This document shows, piece by piece, positions 1 to 9,770 of a stretch of DNA of 64,000 bases. Below the pieces are notes generated by a model, which saw nothing but the letters and a program-made list of their open reading frames with translations, was not told where the DNA came from and did not search any database. The position numbers were made by a program, and so were the translations under genes. Origin of the DNA: Saprospiraceae bacterium (GTDB lineage: Bacteria > Bacteroidota > Bacteroidia > Chitinophagales > Saprospiraceae); contig JADKFC010000002.1 in NCBI GenBank assembly GCA_016717655.1, positions 447,427-511,426 on the forward strand, in the 5' to 3' direction. Every line of letters begins with the position of its first letter. The first letter of the stretch is position 1.

Positions 1-1033
1 AGGCAGTAGGGTTCGAAAACTTCAGGCTTCTTTCTTGTCGTACATGGTAGTAATTGGTATTCCTCAAAAAAGTACCGCTGCAGATCCTCATAAAGGCAAT
101 GCGATCCCTGTGTTTGGGATCCATATTGGCGTGGATTTTAAAAATAAAGCCGGAAAATTTTTCTTCAAAAGGATCCACCTTCCTCTCTTCTGCTTCTCTT
201 GATAAAGGGAATGGGGCAATTTCAACAAAACAATCCAACAGTTCTTTTACACCAAAATTGTTGATGGCACTTCCAAAAAAAACGGGCGATTTTTCTCCTG
301 AGAGATACATGTCTTTATTGAACTCCGGATAAACAGAGGTAACCACCTCGAGGTCGTCTCTGAGCTCTTTAGCCGCTTTCTCACCCACATGCCCTTTCAA
401 TCTGGGGTCATTAACATCATCAATACTGATCACATCCTCTTCCATTTGTTTACCATGTGGGCTAAAAAGCATGAGTTTTTTTTCATACAAATTGTACACA
501 CCTTGAAACAACTGCCCCATACCAATAGGCCATGACAGGGGAATCACCTTGATTTTTAATTTTTCTTCAATTTCATCCAACAGATCGAAAGCATCCTTTC
601 CTTCCCGGTCCAATTTATTGATAAAAACGATAATGGGTGTATTGCGCATTCTACACACTTCCACCAGTTTTTCTGTTTGTTCCTCTACCCCTTTGGCTAC
701 GTCAATAACCACAATCACACTATCCACTGCCGACAAAGTGCGATAGGTATCTTCAGCAAAATCTTTGTGACCAGGCGTGTCAAGGATGTTGATCTGGCGA
801 TCTCTGTATTCAAATGCCATCACCGAAGTGGCTACGGAGATACCTCTTTGACGCTCGATTTCCATAAAATCTGAGGTGGCGTGCTTTTTAATTTTATTCG
901 ACTTCACAGCACCGGCAATCTGGATGGCACCACCAAACAACAGCAGTTTTTCTGTCAAAGTGGTTTTACCCGCATCAGGGTGTGATACAATCCCAAATGT
1001 CCTTCTGCGCTTGATTTCTTCTATTCTACCCAT
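1..1033 (-). CDS. prfC: Peptide chain release factor 3 (partial, C-terminus beyond window)
   Basis: RF3 is the translational GTPase that recycles RF1/RF2 from the ribosome after termination. Reading the minus strand from the ATG at 1033 gives MGRIEEIKRRRTFGIVSHPD, followed by the P-loop HPDAGKTT (about residues 18-25), the switch I segment RQRGISV, the G3 motif DTPGHKDF and the G4 motif NKLDREGK. Conservation continues to the window edge with no stop. About 344 residues are present out of the roughly 530 usual for RF3, so domains II and III are only partly visible. The neighbouring TetR gene is divergent. The translational GTPase call is secure. The distinction from EF-G rests on the N-terminal motif order and on FGGAIQIAGAVK, which is typical of RF3. 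Confidence 0.95.
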   Translation of the reverse strand, partial: MGRIEEIKRRRTFGIVSHPDAGKTTLTEKLLLFGGAIQIAGAVKSNKIKKHATSDFMEIERQRGISVATSVMAFEYRDRQINILDTPGHKDFAEDTYRTLSAVDSVIVVIDVAKGVEEQTEKLVEVCRMRNTPIIVFINKLDREGKDAFDLLDEIEEKLKIKVIPLSWPIGMGQLFQGVYNLYEKKLMLFSPHGKQMEEDVISIDDVNDPRLKGHVGEKAAKELRDDLEVVTSVYPEFNKDMYLSGEKSPVFFGSAINNFGVKELLDCFVEIAPFPLSREAEERKVDPFEEKFSGFIFKIHANMDPKHRDRIAFMRICSGTFLRNTNYYHVRQERSLKFSNPTA

Positions 1034-1241
1034 GATTTTCCATAAAAAGCGCAAAAGTACACAATCCCTTGCTTCAAGATTAGCTCTATTGCACCCAAAT
1101 CCAGGATTTTGACTGTATTTTTTAGGAATTATTCAAAATCTTCGCAGTCTACAAGCAAATAATTACCTTTGTTGATAGCCACTGGCCACAAAATGTTAAA
1201 ATATGGTGGTTTTTCAATAATAACGGAGTTCCCAAAACTTT

Positions 1242-1903
1242 ATGAAGGCGACAACAAAAATCCTCAAAGAACAAAAAATAATAGAAGCGGCGGAAAAAGT
1301 ATTTGCTTCTTTTGGATTTAAAAATGCCCGGATGGAAGAAGTTGCCAAGGAAGCTGAAATCACCAAGGTGACCCTATACGCCTACTTTAGAAGCAAAGAA
1401 AATCTGTATATGGCCATCACCTACAATGCCCTGCAAAATTGGCAGTCATTTGTGATGATCTGATCGCTTCAAACGTTGACAAGCCAGGTATTGAAAGTGT
1501 GGTGGCGATCATGGAAGGCTTTATGGATTTTTGTCAGGAAAATCCGCTTTATTCAGAGGTCTTGCTGGATTATTTTTCACTCATACGGTCCATCACTGAA
1601 GATGATAAAAAACTGACCGATGCCATGAAAGAAAGCAATTACTTTCCCAAGGTCCAGGCCTTACACAACTACCCTTTTAAGTTGACGGCCAAAGAAATTC
1701 AAAGGGGTATTGATGATAAAAGTATTTCTGAAAGGGTTGAACCTATGGTGGCTACCTTGTATGGTTGGACCGCAGCGGTGGGTTTTGTCAAAATTTCTGC
1801 TGCCTCAGGTAGCAATACTTCTTCGATATTTAATGTAAGAATGTCGGATCTGCGCAAGACCAACCTAGAAATGCAGCGAAGGCTGTTGGAAAGTTACGGA
1901 TAG
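1242..1903 (+). CDS. TetR/AcrR family transcriptional regulator, one frameshift
   Basis: This is a DNA-binding repressor of the TetR family. The N-terminal helix-turn-helix is clear: IIEAAEKVFASFGFKNARMEEVAKEAEITKVTLYAYF in pieces over residues 13-49, with the usual KENLY after it. The frame that starts at 1242 stops at 1463. The ligand-binding half continues in the next frame (DKPGIESVVAIMEGFM, ending at 1903). Adding one A to the A-run at 1435-1438 joins them as ALQ-K-LAVICDDLIAS and gives about 221 residues, normal for the family. No effector can be named. A sequencing indel is more likely than a true pseudogene because the downstream half is intact. Confidence 0.8.
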
Positions 1904-1904
1904 A

Positions 1905-2927
1905 CTATTTGGCCATCTCTTTGAGAAAGGCAGATGATTTTTTGTTTCCCATCTTCACTGACTCCTTCAGATCTTTAATGCCACCGCTTTTGCCGGCTTT
2001 GTTTTTGGATAAGCCCCGGTACCTCAAAATTTCGCTGACATCAATACCATCCGTAAGATCGGGCAGTTCAATGGCTTCGTTAAAAGCACCAAGTGCATCC
2101 AGATAGGCGCCTGTTTCAAAACAACTTACCCCATAATGAAACAAGGCCCACCGCCTCCAGGCAAGGTTGGGGTCATTTTTTTTGAACTTCCGGTTGACAA
2201 ATAGTTTGAGTTCAAACAGGGCTTTGTCATATTCTTTGAGTACAAAGTGGGCCCCGCCTTTTAGGCGACGTGCCTTCCAGTGAATGGACTCAAGGGCCAC
2301 TGATTTTTTGATTGCATTGTCGTAATCTTCAATTGCGGGCTGCCATTTTTCCTGGATACTCAAAACCCTTGCCCTACCATAGTAAGCTGAGGCTACCGTT
2401 GGATCTATGTTTAAACACTTGTTATAATCTCTGAGAGCGTCATTGTAGTTCTTGAGTAAAAAACACGTTTTGGCCCGTCTTTCATATGCCTGGGCGTGGC
2501 GATCATGTTTTTCGATGGCCTTGCTGAGTTCTGCAATGGCCTCATCTTGTTTGCCTGATTCCCTCACCAGGCTCCTGCCTTTGATGAATGACTGCACGGC
2601 TGCCTTGTCACTTTGCGGTTCTATCAATTCAAATTGCAGAATCTCGCCATTGTCCAGGAGCCATGACCTGATGGTGCCGCTCACGGCAAATTGTGCACAA
2701 TAAGCCAGCAAGTCTGTGGTGTTTTTAAAGGCTTTTTCAGAAACATTCCCAACAAAACGGGGAATCTCTAATGACAACTGTTCGGGCTTAAAAATATCTT
2801 CTGATTTAAAAATGATCTCGTTTTTATAATATGTATCAATTCTATACTGGAACATTTTAGCCACCTTGTCGTAACTGTTTTGTGTGCCAAAATCCAACCT
2901 TCCTTGTATGATTGTTTTAAAAAACAT
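1905..2927 (-). CDS. TPR-repeat protein of unknown function
   Basis: A 340-residue protein with no signal peptide or membrane segment, so probably cytoplasmic. Residues about 115-235 hold TPR-like helical pairs: KQDEAIAELSKAIEKHDRHA, then ALRDYNKCLNIDPTVASAYY, then AIEDYDNAIKKS. A further pair occurs near residues 270-290 (YLDALGAFNEAIELPD). The first 110 residues do not match a family I recognise. TPR regions usually mediate protein-protein contacts, and nothing here shows the partner. Its stop codon lies 1 bp after the stop of the convergent TetR gene. Confidence 0.75.
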   Translation of the reverse strand: MFFKTIIQGRLDFGTQNSYDKVAKMFQYRIDTYYKNEIIFKSEDIFKPEQLSLEIPRFVGNVSEKAFKNTTDLLAYCAQFAVSGTIRSWLLDNGEILQFELIEPQSDKAAVQSFIKGRSLVRESGKQDEAIAELSKAIEKHDRHAQAYERRAKTCFLLKNYNDALRDYNKCLNIDPTVASAYYGRARVLSIQEKWQPAIEDYDNAIKKSVALESIHWKARRLKGGAHFVLKEYDKALFELKLFVNRKFKKNDPNLAWRRWALFHYGVSCFETGAYLDALGAFNEAIELPDLTDGIDVSEILRYRGLSKNKAGKSGGIKDLKESVKMGNKKSSAFLKEMAK

Positions 2928-3328
2928 ATATTATTTTTGATAGAATAGATCAACCTGAGTTTCGCAACTTCTTATTACAAAAAACGAACCAATTTTATAA
3001 TTGTAGCCCTAATCAGAACATCGTAAAATTCAAAAAAAAACAGCTAAAATCCAACAATACAAGACCTTAGTTCAGATAATTTATTTTTGCATATCTTTAT
3101 TGTTCAGCATTAATTTTTTAAACATAACGGCTTATTACCATATCATAGCTCCAACTCTATTCCTAAGTGTTGAGCCATTTGCCAAAGAACTGACTATGAC
3201 TCATTAGAAGCCGGTTTAAGAAAAGAAAAGTAACATAGCCCGTCCAATATCGTCTATGAATGAAGGACTTTGGGTTAATATATTGTGAAATTCCATAATT
3301 TGTAGGGCCTAATCCTTATTTTTGCAAA
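2928..3328. other. Intergenic, no gene seen
   Basis: A 400-bp AT-rich spacer between two divergent genes. I see no convincing ORF, tRNA or terminator. A TATTTTTG match (3317-3324) to the Bacteroidota -7 box ends only 4 nt before the next ATG, so it is a weak promoter candidate. Confidence 0.5.
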
Positions 3329-4779
3329 ATGAAAAGGGAAAATATTCCGGGAATGAAATATCTGTTGGGTCTTTTTTTGGGGCTCTTTTTCTTTCAGGCA
3401 TCTGCCGCACCCAGCCATGATGCTTTAAACCTTTATGTAGATTTTGTCAATAAGTCTGTTCACGGCATGTTTATGGTCAACAGGTTGTTGGTGGAATACA
3501 ACCTTGAACTCAACAAATACGTTGATCTGGAAAGTGAAAAATCAACAATTATTCCAACAAAGACCTGCCGCAGGATATCTTTGAAGACCCCGACCATTGG
3601 TTTTACGATGTTTCTCCCTATGAATTGGCTCTTCGGGCTAAAAAAGCAGGCGGCCTTGCCCTTACCGTTGAAGAGAATAAGTTGTTGTCGATGTACACCG
3701 ATCGCATGATCGCCCTCATCAAAGCTTCCAACAAGCTGAGGTTCGACATGGATAAGGTAACCATTGGTATTGATCTTTCCAAACGAGATAACATAGCCAA
3801 GGTGTATCAAAAACTGGAAGAAGGCGTTAAACTTTTTGAAGATTTTTACGCCGTTCAACAGGACATGGAAAAAATCCTGGATGCCACCCGCGATAAATAC
3901 AAGGCAGAAAATGCGGCTTTTAGTCCCTTGTATCAGCAGATGGTAAAAGTGCAAAAAACCACCAGGGCCGTACTCAACAGGATCAGAAACAAAAATGCAG
4001 AACACCTGCAGCAACTTTTGAATGCACAAGAATTAGAAATTGCTCGACTATCTAAAATGCGGGTAGACAACCTCAGTGCACAAAAATCTACCCAGGCCCA
4101 AATCAACACCCATTTTGAGAATGCCATTCATTCTGCTAACAAGCTATGCCTTAGTGCAAGAGCCTTTCAACAGCACGAAAGCATACCACAAAAATACCAT
4201 CTCTATGGCAGGTTTTATTTTTATTACAACGTAGAGTTATTAGACAAAAACAACTACTACGGAACCGGAGTTATCTCCGAACTCAACAATATTATCCAGG
4301 CCGCTTCTTTACCGGTAATAAAGCTTACCGAAATGCCCCATATTTTCCAGATCATCTATCCCAGAAAAATTGACAATCTGGAAGTCATTCGTTCTTCAGA
4401 TCCATTTGTAGAATTTCTACCCGACTCTATCAAATCCAGGATTATTTTGAAAGAAAAAAGCATCCGAATTGATGAAGAAGTAGCCACCATCGAATTGTTT
4501 GACCACATGGTGGTAGATGGAGATATCGTGTCAATCAATTACAACGGAGACTGGATCCTTGAGAAGGTAGAGCTGGAAAGAGGATCTAAAAAATTTAAAC
4601 TCCAGTTGAACAAAGAGGGGCGCAACTTCCTTTTACTCCATGCCGACAACGTAGGCAAAAGACCTCCAAACACCATTGGAATCCGGTATTCCTACCGGGG
4701 AGAGGACAAAGAAGTGATATTGAAATCAGATTACAATACAAGCGAGCTCATTGAGCTCAAATGGGTAAGTAAATTATAA
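3329..4779 (+). CDS. Secreted coiled-coil protein of unknown function, one frameshift
   Basis: The ATG at 3329 opens a classical signal peptide (YLLGLFLGLFFFQASAAP, residues about 11-28), so the product is exported. The frame breaks in the A-run at 3537-3541. Restoring one A joins LESEK to INNYSNKDLPQDIFEDPDHW and the reading continues to 4779, for about 483 residues. The middle (about residues 120-275) is charged and helical, with repeated KVYQKLEEGVKLFEDF-type segments that suggest coiled coil. The last 170 residues are beta-rich (VEVIRSSDPFVEFLPDSIK). I do not recognise a family. The final A of the stop codon is also the first base of the tmk start (TAATG), so the two genes are probably translated together. 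Confidence 0.7.
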
Positions 4780-5405
4780 TGGCAGAATATCCCGGAAAAT
4801 TCATTGCTTTGGAAGGCATTGATGGGGCAGGTAAATCTACCCTTGTTAAGGCGCTTTTAAAAAAGATGACAGATGCCAATCTTCCCTGCCATGGAACAGC
4901 TGAACCCACTAAAAATCACATTGGCAAAACCATAAGGTCCATCCTGGCCGGAGAAATAGAGGGAGATGAAAAAACCATCGCTGCCCTTTTTCTGGCAGAC
5001 CGTCTGGATCATTTGACCCACTCATCTTATGGCATCCTTCCATTTTTACAAGGTGGCACCCATGTTATTTGCGACAGGTACTACCTTTCATCCTATGCTT
5101 ATCATGTGCCCTATGTTAGCCTTGATTGGGTAATCAGGGCCAATGCCCTTTGTGCTGAACTGAAAAGGCCTGACATTACTTTTTTTATTGATATTCCGGT
5201 AGAAGTCAGTATGAAACGGCTCAGTGCATCCCGGAATCAATTGGATCGATTTGAAAATGAGGCTCGCATAAGTCAGGTTAGAGCCAATTATTTTTCCGCC
5301 ATGGAAAAGGTAAAGGATGATGAAAACATCATTATAATAGATGGATGTAAGTCCCCTGATGAAGTAGTAGAACTGCTCTGGGAAAAAATTAAAGTCTTGC
5401 TCTAA
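4779..5405 (+). CDS. tmk: Thymidylate kinase (dTMP kinase)
   Basis: Phosphorylates dTMP to dTDP with ATP, an essential step in dTTP synthesis in the cytoplasm. It has 208 residues, the usual length. The P-loop is FIALEGIDGAGKSTLVKAL (residues about 7-25). The DRY motif with following YLSSYAY gives the substrate base site, and LDRFENE is the lid region. The start overlaps the stop of the upstream secreted-protein gene by one base, suggesting translational coupling although the functions look unrelated. No anomalies. Confidence 0.95.
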   Translation: MAEYPGKFIALEGIDGAGKSTLVKALLKKMTDANLPCHGTAEPTKNHIGKTIRSILAGEIEGDEKTIAALFLADRLDHLTHSSYGILPFLQGGTHVICDRYYLSSYAYHVPYVSLDWVIRANALCAELKRPDITFFIDIPVEVSMKRLSASRNQLDRFENEARISQVRANYFSAMEKVKDDENIIIIDGCKSPDEVVELLWEKIKVLL

Positions 5406-5408
5406 TAC

Positions 5409-5816
5409 TTAATTACCGGCTTTAAAATTTAGCACATCTTTACCATCGATGGTTCCGCTGTCACCATCAGAAAGCTCAAGTACTTCAGTACTTTCCTTTA
5501 CTATTACCCAGTCTTCACTGATCTCTCTGAAATAATCCGGGTTGTCAAATTGAATGATCAATTTGGTTTTGCTGCTGTCATTTATTCTCGTCCAATTGCC
5601 CTTTATTACTGAACCACCCCGGGTAGCTGTCAATACACCCCCTATTACAAATTCAAATTTGTAGTCGGCAAAATTAGCTGTAATATCTTCACCATCTTTG
5701 GTACATTTGGTCACCACCCAGCTGTGATCAGACACATCTATGTTGATAAGGGTGTCGTCTGAGCTACAGGAAAAAAAAACAAAGGCTGAAATAACAATGA
5801 GGAAAAAAGTTTTCAT
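5409..5816 (-). CDS. Small lipoprotein, unknown function
   Basis: A 135-residue predicted lipoprotein. From the ATG at 5816 it reads MKTFFLIVISAFVFFSCSSD, with the lipobox ending at Cys17, so it should be anchored in the envelope. The mature part is beta-rich (WVVTKCTKDGEDITANF, VLTATRGGSVIKGNWTRIND) and resembles the lipocalin-like or META-type small lipoproteins common in Bacteroidota, but I cannot assign a family. A longer reading from 5834 would use a TTG that lies inside the -7 promoter box TATATTTG (5832-5839), which favours the 5816 start. It converges on tmk with a 3-bp gap. Confidence 0.75.
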   Translation of the reverse strand: MKTFFLIVISAFVFFSCSSDDTLINIDVSDHSWVVTKCTKDGEDITANFADYKFEFVIGGVLTATRGGSVIKGNWTRINDSSKTKLIIQFDNPDYFREISEDWVIVKESTEVLELSDGDSGTIDGKDVLNFKAGN

Positions 5817-5831
5817 AGAAAATAATTTAAT

Positions 5832-5839
5832 CAAATATA
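5832..5839 (-). promoter_or_regulatory. Bacteroidota -7 box for the 5816 lipoprotein gene
   Basis: On the minus strand the sequence is TATATTTG, an exact TAnnTTTG match, 16 nt before the ATG. No clear TTG is seen about 20 nt upstream, so only the -7 element is supported. Confidence 0.45.
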
Positions 5840-5915
5840 CACGATAAAACGAAGATTGATTCCATTCACCCTATGGTCTGACCGCTCTTTTGATCCGTAT
5901 GGCAGATTTTCTAAC

Positions 5916-6512
5916 TCAATCGGGAATAAACTCACCTCCGGCCAGCTTGCCTTTTATTTTTTGTTTGATTTCAATTCGTTTAAAATTCTGATCTGTCTCA
6001 AAGCCAATGCCATAGATGGTATCTCCCATCACTGGCCGGGTAATACGGATGAATTTTTCTGTATAGATTTTTTTCAGGTTTTCATCCCAGATGAGTTCAG
6101 AGGTTTGCAATTTATCTTCTACAGAGTTGTAAAACCGCACATTGCCTCTAACGGTCATTTTCCGTTTTTTAGGTTCCCTTATAGCTTCATCCGCCGTGAG
6201 CCATGACTCAGGCTTCCGGTTGATGTCCAAAAAAGTGATGAGGATGCCTTTTGGAAAAACATCTTTAGGGTCATTGAGATCATTGTATCTTTCAATTATC
6301 GGGGCTTCAATGGTCAGTTTGACCAGGGCAGAATCACTGTAAATGATTTTTACCTTTTGGCCCACATCTTTTGAAACATCATATGCCTGGGTTATGGCTT
6401 TTACCTCATCCAGATCATTGGTACAGGCTTGCAGTAATAGAACTAAACATCCAAGGCCCAGCGCCTTATTCCACCACTGTAACGTCACCGGAAAAAGCGA
6501 TTTCAACATCAT
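5916..6512 (-). CDS. lptC: LPS export periplasmic protein LptC-like
   Basis: LptC is the bitopic inner-membrane component that passes lipopolysaccharide from LptFGB to LptA. The protein has 198 residues. It begins with a hydrophobic segment (ALGLGCLVLLLQAC, residues about 17-30) that ends in a possible lipobox Cys, a common Bacteroidota variant. The beta-jellyroll pattern follows: VKIIYSDSALVKLTIEAPIIERY, FPKGILITFLD, WLTADEAIREPKKRKMTVRGNVRF, LQTSELIWDENLKKIYTEKFIRITRP. This last segment is the signature region of the LptC family. The first 47 bp overlap the 3' end of the upstream gene, and no later in-frame ATG precedes the hydrophobic segment, so the overlap seems real. Confidence 0.85.
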   Translation of the reverse strand: MMLKSLFPVTLQWWNKALGLGCLVLLLQACTNDLDEVKAITQAYDVSKDVGQKVKIIYSDSALVKLTIEAPIIERYNDLNDPKDVFPKGILITFLDINRKPESWLTADEAIREPKKRKMTVRGNVRFYNSVEDKLQTSELIWDENLKKIYTEKFIRITRPVMGDTIYGIGFETDQNFKRIEIKQKIKGKLAGGEFIPD

Positions 6513-8568
6513 CCAAAAATTTTACAATGGCTATCCAGGTATATACTCCCGGATTTACTTTTCTTCCGTTGAATTCACCCTTCCACCCTTCGTCGAGGTT
6601 GCGGATATCGAGATCAACACCTTTATACATCTTATTGCCCCATCGGTCATAAACTTCAAGCCTGGTCACAGATTTTACGGCCCTGCCTCCTTCTAATTTA
6701 AACAGGCCATTTGGACCTCCGTTGCCCACCTGGATAACGTTGGGGCTATACACGGGTCGCACAATGCGTACCCGGACCTGCACCTCATCGGTATCAGTAC
6801 ATCCATTTTCATCGGTGACCAACAGGGTATAGGTTTTGTCTTTTAAAGGAAGGATGCCGGTTGAAAACGAGTTGACATCTTCTATGCTGTCTTTAGGCGA
6901 CCAAAGCGGGGTGCCGGCTCCTGTGCCGGGTATATAGCTACCATTTAAGGTTGCATTTTCACCCAATTCAACTTCAATGTCAGGTCCTGCATCTGCTATG
7001 ACTGGAGGGGGTTCAACCAAGATCAGGGGGACCGAATTGATGCAACCTTTCTGATCTCTGATGTAAAGGGTATACGTTCCTGCCGCTAGACCCAAAAACC
7101 GGGGATTGGGTTGGAAGTTCACTGTATCCAGGCTGTACATATAGGTTGGAGCCCCTCTGATGCCTTGACCGGTAATGGTGCCCGATTCTTCACCCGCGCA
7201 AGGTATTTCATTCACCAGACCCGCTACTTCGAGGGTGCTGGTATCTTTACAGCAGGGATTGATGAAAAAATCAACCAGCTTGGTTACAGAACATCCACGG
7301 GTTGTGGTAACTGTGAGTGCTGTGGTTTTATTACCAAACGAAAAATAATTTACATCTACAGGCCCAAAATCCTGAGAAAAGCCGGGTATTGCGCCATCTC
7401 CAAAATTCCAGAAATAGCTGGTAATGGGGTCCGTATCTGATTCTGACTGATTGTTAAACGTAATCTCTTTGTCGCATTCAAATTTTTCCTGGGCAATGGC
7501 TTCATAGTCAACTTTAGGACCCAAAAAAGTGCCTGTACCTCCAAATTCTATTGAAAACCCAAGGCCAGATCGCGAAAAATTATTGACAATCAAAACATAA
7601 GATTTGCCCGCAACCATATCCAAGGCCCTTGCAAAATTATTTTGATTGGCCAGGGCACAACCGGCAGGTTCTTCAATATCGGTGTCGGTCAAGGACAAAC
7701 CGGTGAGTCCATTGCACCTAACCCACTGACTAAGTGGCGCTACCCCTCCATTGGGGGCAACGTTGGCACCGGCTGCCATACACCGAATTTTGATTTTATT
7801 TCTACAATCGTCTATGCCATTGGGCAATTCATATACGGCGAAGTCAAGGTCATCAGTGATAAATTTAGTGTTGTCTTCACTGTTGTTTCCCGGTGTAAGT
7901 ATAAAACTGAGAGTACCTGACTGGTCGCAGGTCCACTTATACCAAGAGGATTGAAACTCCGTGGTAATACAATTGCCGTTTTCTATTTCGTTGGTGTTGG
8001 TACCTGAGCCTGTTAGGCTGCTCACCACAAAAGGACTCTTATCGCACAAAACTACGGCCTTGTCACAATCGCTTTCGGGGGTTTTGACAGAGTTGAGCAG
8101 GTCTACACACAACCTAAAGGTACCCTCCTGGCCTACGTTGGACTCAACCATGATGTAGTATAGTCGGTTGAGTTTGAGTTTGTCATACAAAAACTCATCA
8201 GCATCATTGGATTTGCCGGGAGAACATTCTACAAATGAATTACAGGCTTCAAAGAGCAGGATTTTGGGACCCCTCATGGTTCCGTCTGCCCCACTGCTTA
8301 ATACCCGGATGGAAACCGCGGGTTCGCTGGCAAAAAAACTAAACCAAACACCATTGGCAAATTTGGGCGATATACAATTGTGGGGAAAAAGGGGATCAGC
8401 TGTTGCTCCTACATTGGTAAATTCGGCAGGAGACGAGCAATAATCAGAAACATTGGGTAGAAATTTTGCAAATTGACATTCATCATTGGAGGGTTGCGCC
8501 AGCAGAGCTGACGAAACCAGCGACAAAATGACAAAAATTACCGATTTTAAAATTTCTTTCATACCCAC
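6466..8568 (-). CDS. Secreted adhesin-like protein with gliding-motility-type C-terminus
   Basis: A 700-residue exported protein. A signal peptide is seen at the N-terminus (SVIFVILSLVSSALLAQ, residues about 9-25; a second ATG at 8562 is an equally good start). The first 350 residues have repeated WFSFFA/WYKWTCD-type beta domains like those in Bacteroidota surface proteins. A PKD-type stretch follows (SYFWNFGDGAIPGFSQD), then a repeat with YMYSLDTVNFQPN and GTYTLYIRDQKGC. The C-terminus (VTRLEVYDRWGNKMYKG to GVYTWIAIVKF) is the gliding-motility-associated C-terminal domain that directs export by T9SS. It overlaps lptC, so the two are probably cotranscribed. Confidence 0.85.
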   Translation of the reverse strand: MGMKEILKSVIFVILSLVSSALLAQPSNDECQFAKFLPNVSDYCSSPAEFTNVGATADPLFPHNCISPKFANGVWFSFFASEPAVSIRVLSSGADGTMRGPKILLFEACNSFVECSPGKSNDADEFLYDKLKLNRLYYIMVESNVGQEGTFRLCVDLLNSVKTPESDCDKAVVLCDKSPFVVSSLTGSGTNTNEIENGNCITTEFQSSWYKWTCDQSGTLSFILTPGNNSEDNTKFITDDLDFAVYELPNGIDDCRNKIKIRCMAAGANVAPNGGVAPLSQWVRCNGLTGLSLTDTDIEEPAGCALANQNNFARALDMVAGKSYVLIVNNFSRSGLGFSIEFGGTGTFLGPKVDYEAIAQEKFECDKEITFNNQSESDTDPITSYFWNFGDGAIPGFSQDFGPVDVNYFSFGNKTTALTVTTTRGCSVTKLVDFFINPCCKDTSTLEVAGLVNEIPCAGEESGTITGQGIRGAPTYMYSLDTVNFQPNPRFLGLAAGTYTLYIRDQKGCINSVPLILVEPPPVIADAGPDIEVELGENATLNGSYIPGTGAGTPLWSPKDSIEDVNSFSTGILPLKDKTYTLLVTDENGCTDTDEVQVRVRIVRPVYSPNVIQVGNGGPNGLFKLEGGRAVKSVTRLEVYDRWGNKMYKGVDLDIRNLDEGWKGEFNGRKVNPGVYTWIAIVKFLDDVEIAFSGDVTVVE

Positions 8569-8663
8569 TTAAACGTTTCACTTTTTCATTTGATCATTAA
8601 AAATACTAAAAAGATGCCTCAAATGTCGGGATTTAATGAAATAATAACGGTTTTTAAACCAAT

Positions 8664-9769
8664 ATGTCAAACGCTTTGCCAAAGTACCATCCAAAATTTT
8701 TAGGATTAAACGTTGAGATCGGGCTATTTTTGCAGAAATTCAACGGATTGAGGTTTTTCTTATCAGACACCATCACCTTTCTAAAAAAGTTGTCGATCGC
8801 CAAGGTTTACAATGCCTTGCTGGTTATAACATCCTTTTACCTCACCCGGTGGACAAAAAAACCAAAGGTGTGGGGCCTGCCTTTTTCATTGTCTTTTGAG
8901 CCTACTACGGCCTGTAATTTGAGGTGTCCAGAATGTCCAAGTGGGTTGAGGTCTTTTACCAGGCCTACAGGCAACCTTAAAGCTGATTTTTTTAGGTCCA
9001 GCATCGATCAGTTGCATGACCGGTTGATGTACCTTATTTTTTATTTTCAGGGTGAGCCTTACATCAATCCATCTTTTCTGGATATGGTTCAATTTGCACA
9101 TGAAAAAAAAATCTATACCATAACATCTACCAATGGGCATTTTTTAAGCCCTGAAAATGCAGAAAAGACCATTCGATCTGGTCTTGACAGGCTCATTATT
9201 TCGGTGGATGGCACCACCCAGGATACCTATGAACAATACCGCATCGGAGGAAAGCTCGAACAAGTGCTGGAGGGCGCGCGAACCATGGTAGCCATGAAAA
9301 AAAAGCTAAAATCGAAGACCCCCACCTGATTTTCCAGTTTCTGGTGGTAAAGCCCAACGAACACCAAATACCAGAGATTTATAGGTTGGCCAAAGAAATT
9401 GGTATCGACGAGGTAAAACTAAAATCGGCCCAGGTGTACGATTATAAGAATGGCAACGATTTGATACCAAGCTTAGAAAAATATGCAAGGTATAAGCAGA
9501 CTACAGATGGCAAATGGTCAGTAAAACATGAGCTGGTCAACGCCTGCTGGAAGATGTGGCATTCCTGCGTTATAACGTGGGATGGAGTGGTAGTGCCTTG
9601 TTGTTTTGACAAAGATGCTACCCACCAATTGGGTGATTTGAAAGAGGTCGGATTTAAGGAGATTTGGCACAGTGATGCTTATGATCAGTTCAGGAAAAAA
9701 CTGCTCAAAGGTCGGGAGGAAATAGATATATGTACCAATTGCACAGAAGGTTGCAGCGTTTTTTATTGA
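8664..9769 (+). CDS. Radical SAM/SPASM protein, one frameshift
   Basis: A radical S-adenosylmethionine enzyme. The CxxxCxxC motif is CNLRCPEC at Cys84, Cys88 and Cys91. The barrel follows with FYFQGEPYINP (GGEP-like) and LDRLIISVDGTTQDTYEQYR. The frame stops at 9329. One extra A in the A-run at 9297-9304 restores KIEDPHLIFQFLVVKPNEHQ and the reading continues to 9769. The C-terminal part has a SPASM-like cysteine set (VNACWKMWHSC, VVPCCFDK, DICTNCTEGC) that would bind auxiliary iron-sulfur clusters. The substrate is unknown. SPASM proteins modify peptides or small molecules, and this one is followed after 1 bp by a glycosyltransferase, which suggests a role in envelope sugar or cell-surface synthesis. 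Confidence 0.85.
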
Positions 9770-9770
9770 G

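Noticed and set aside
3299..3324. Promoter TTTG and TATTTTTG before the 3329 gene
   Set aside because: The element spacing is 14 nt instead of about 20, and the start site would fall at the ATG, so I do not list it as a promoter.
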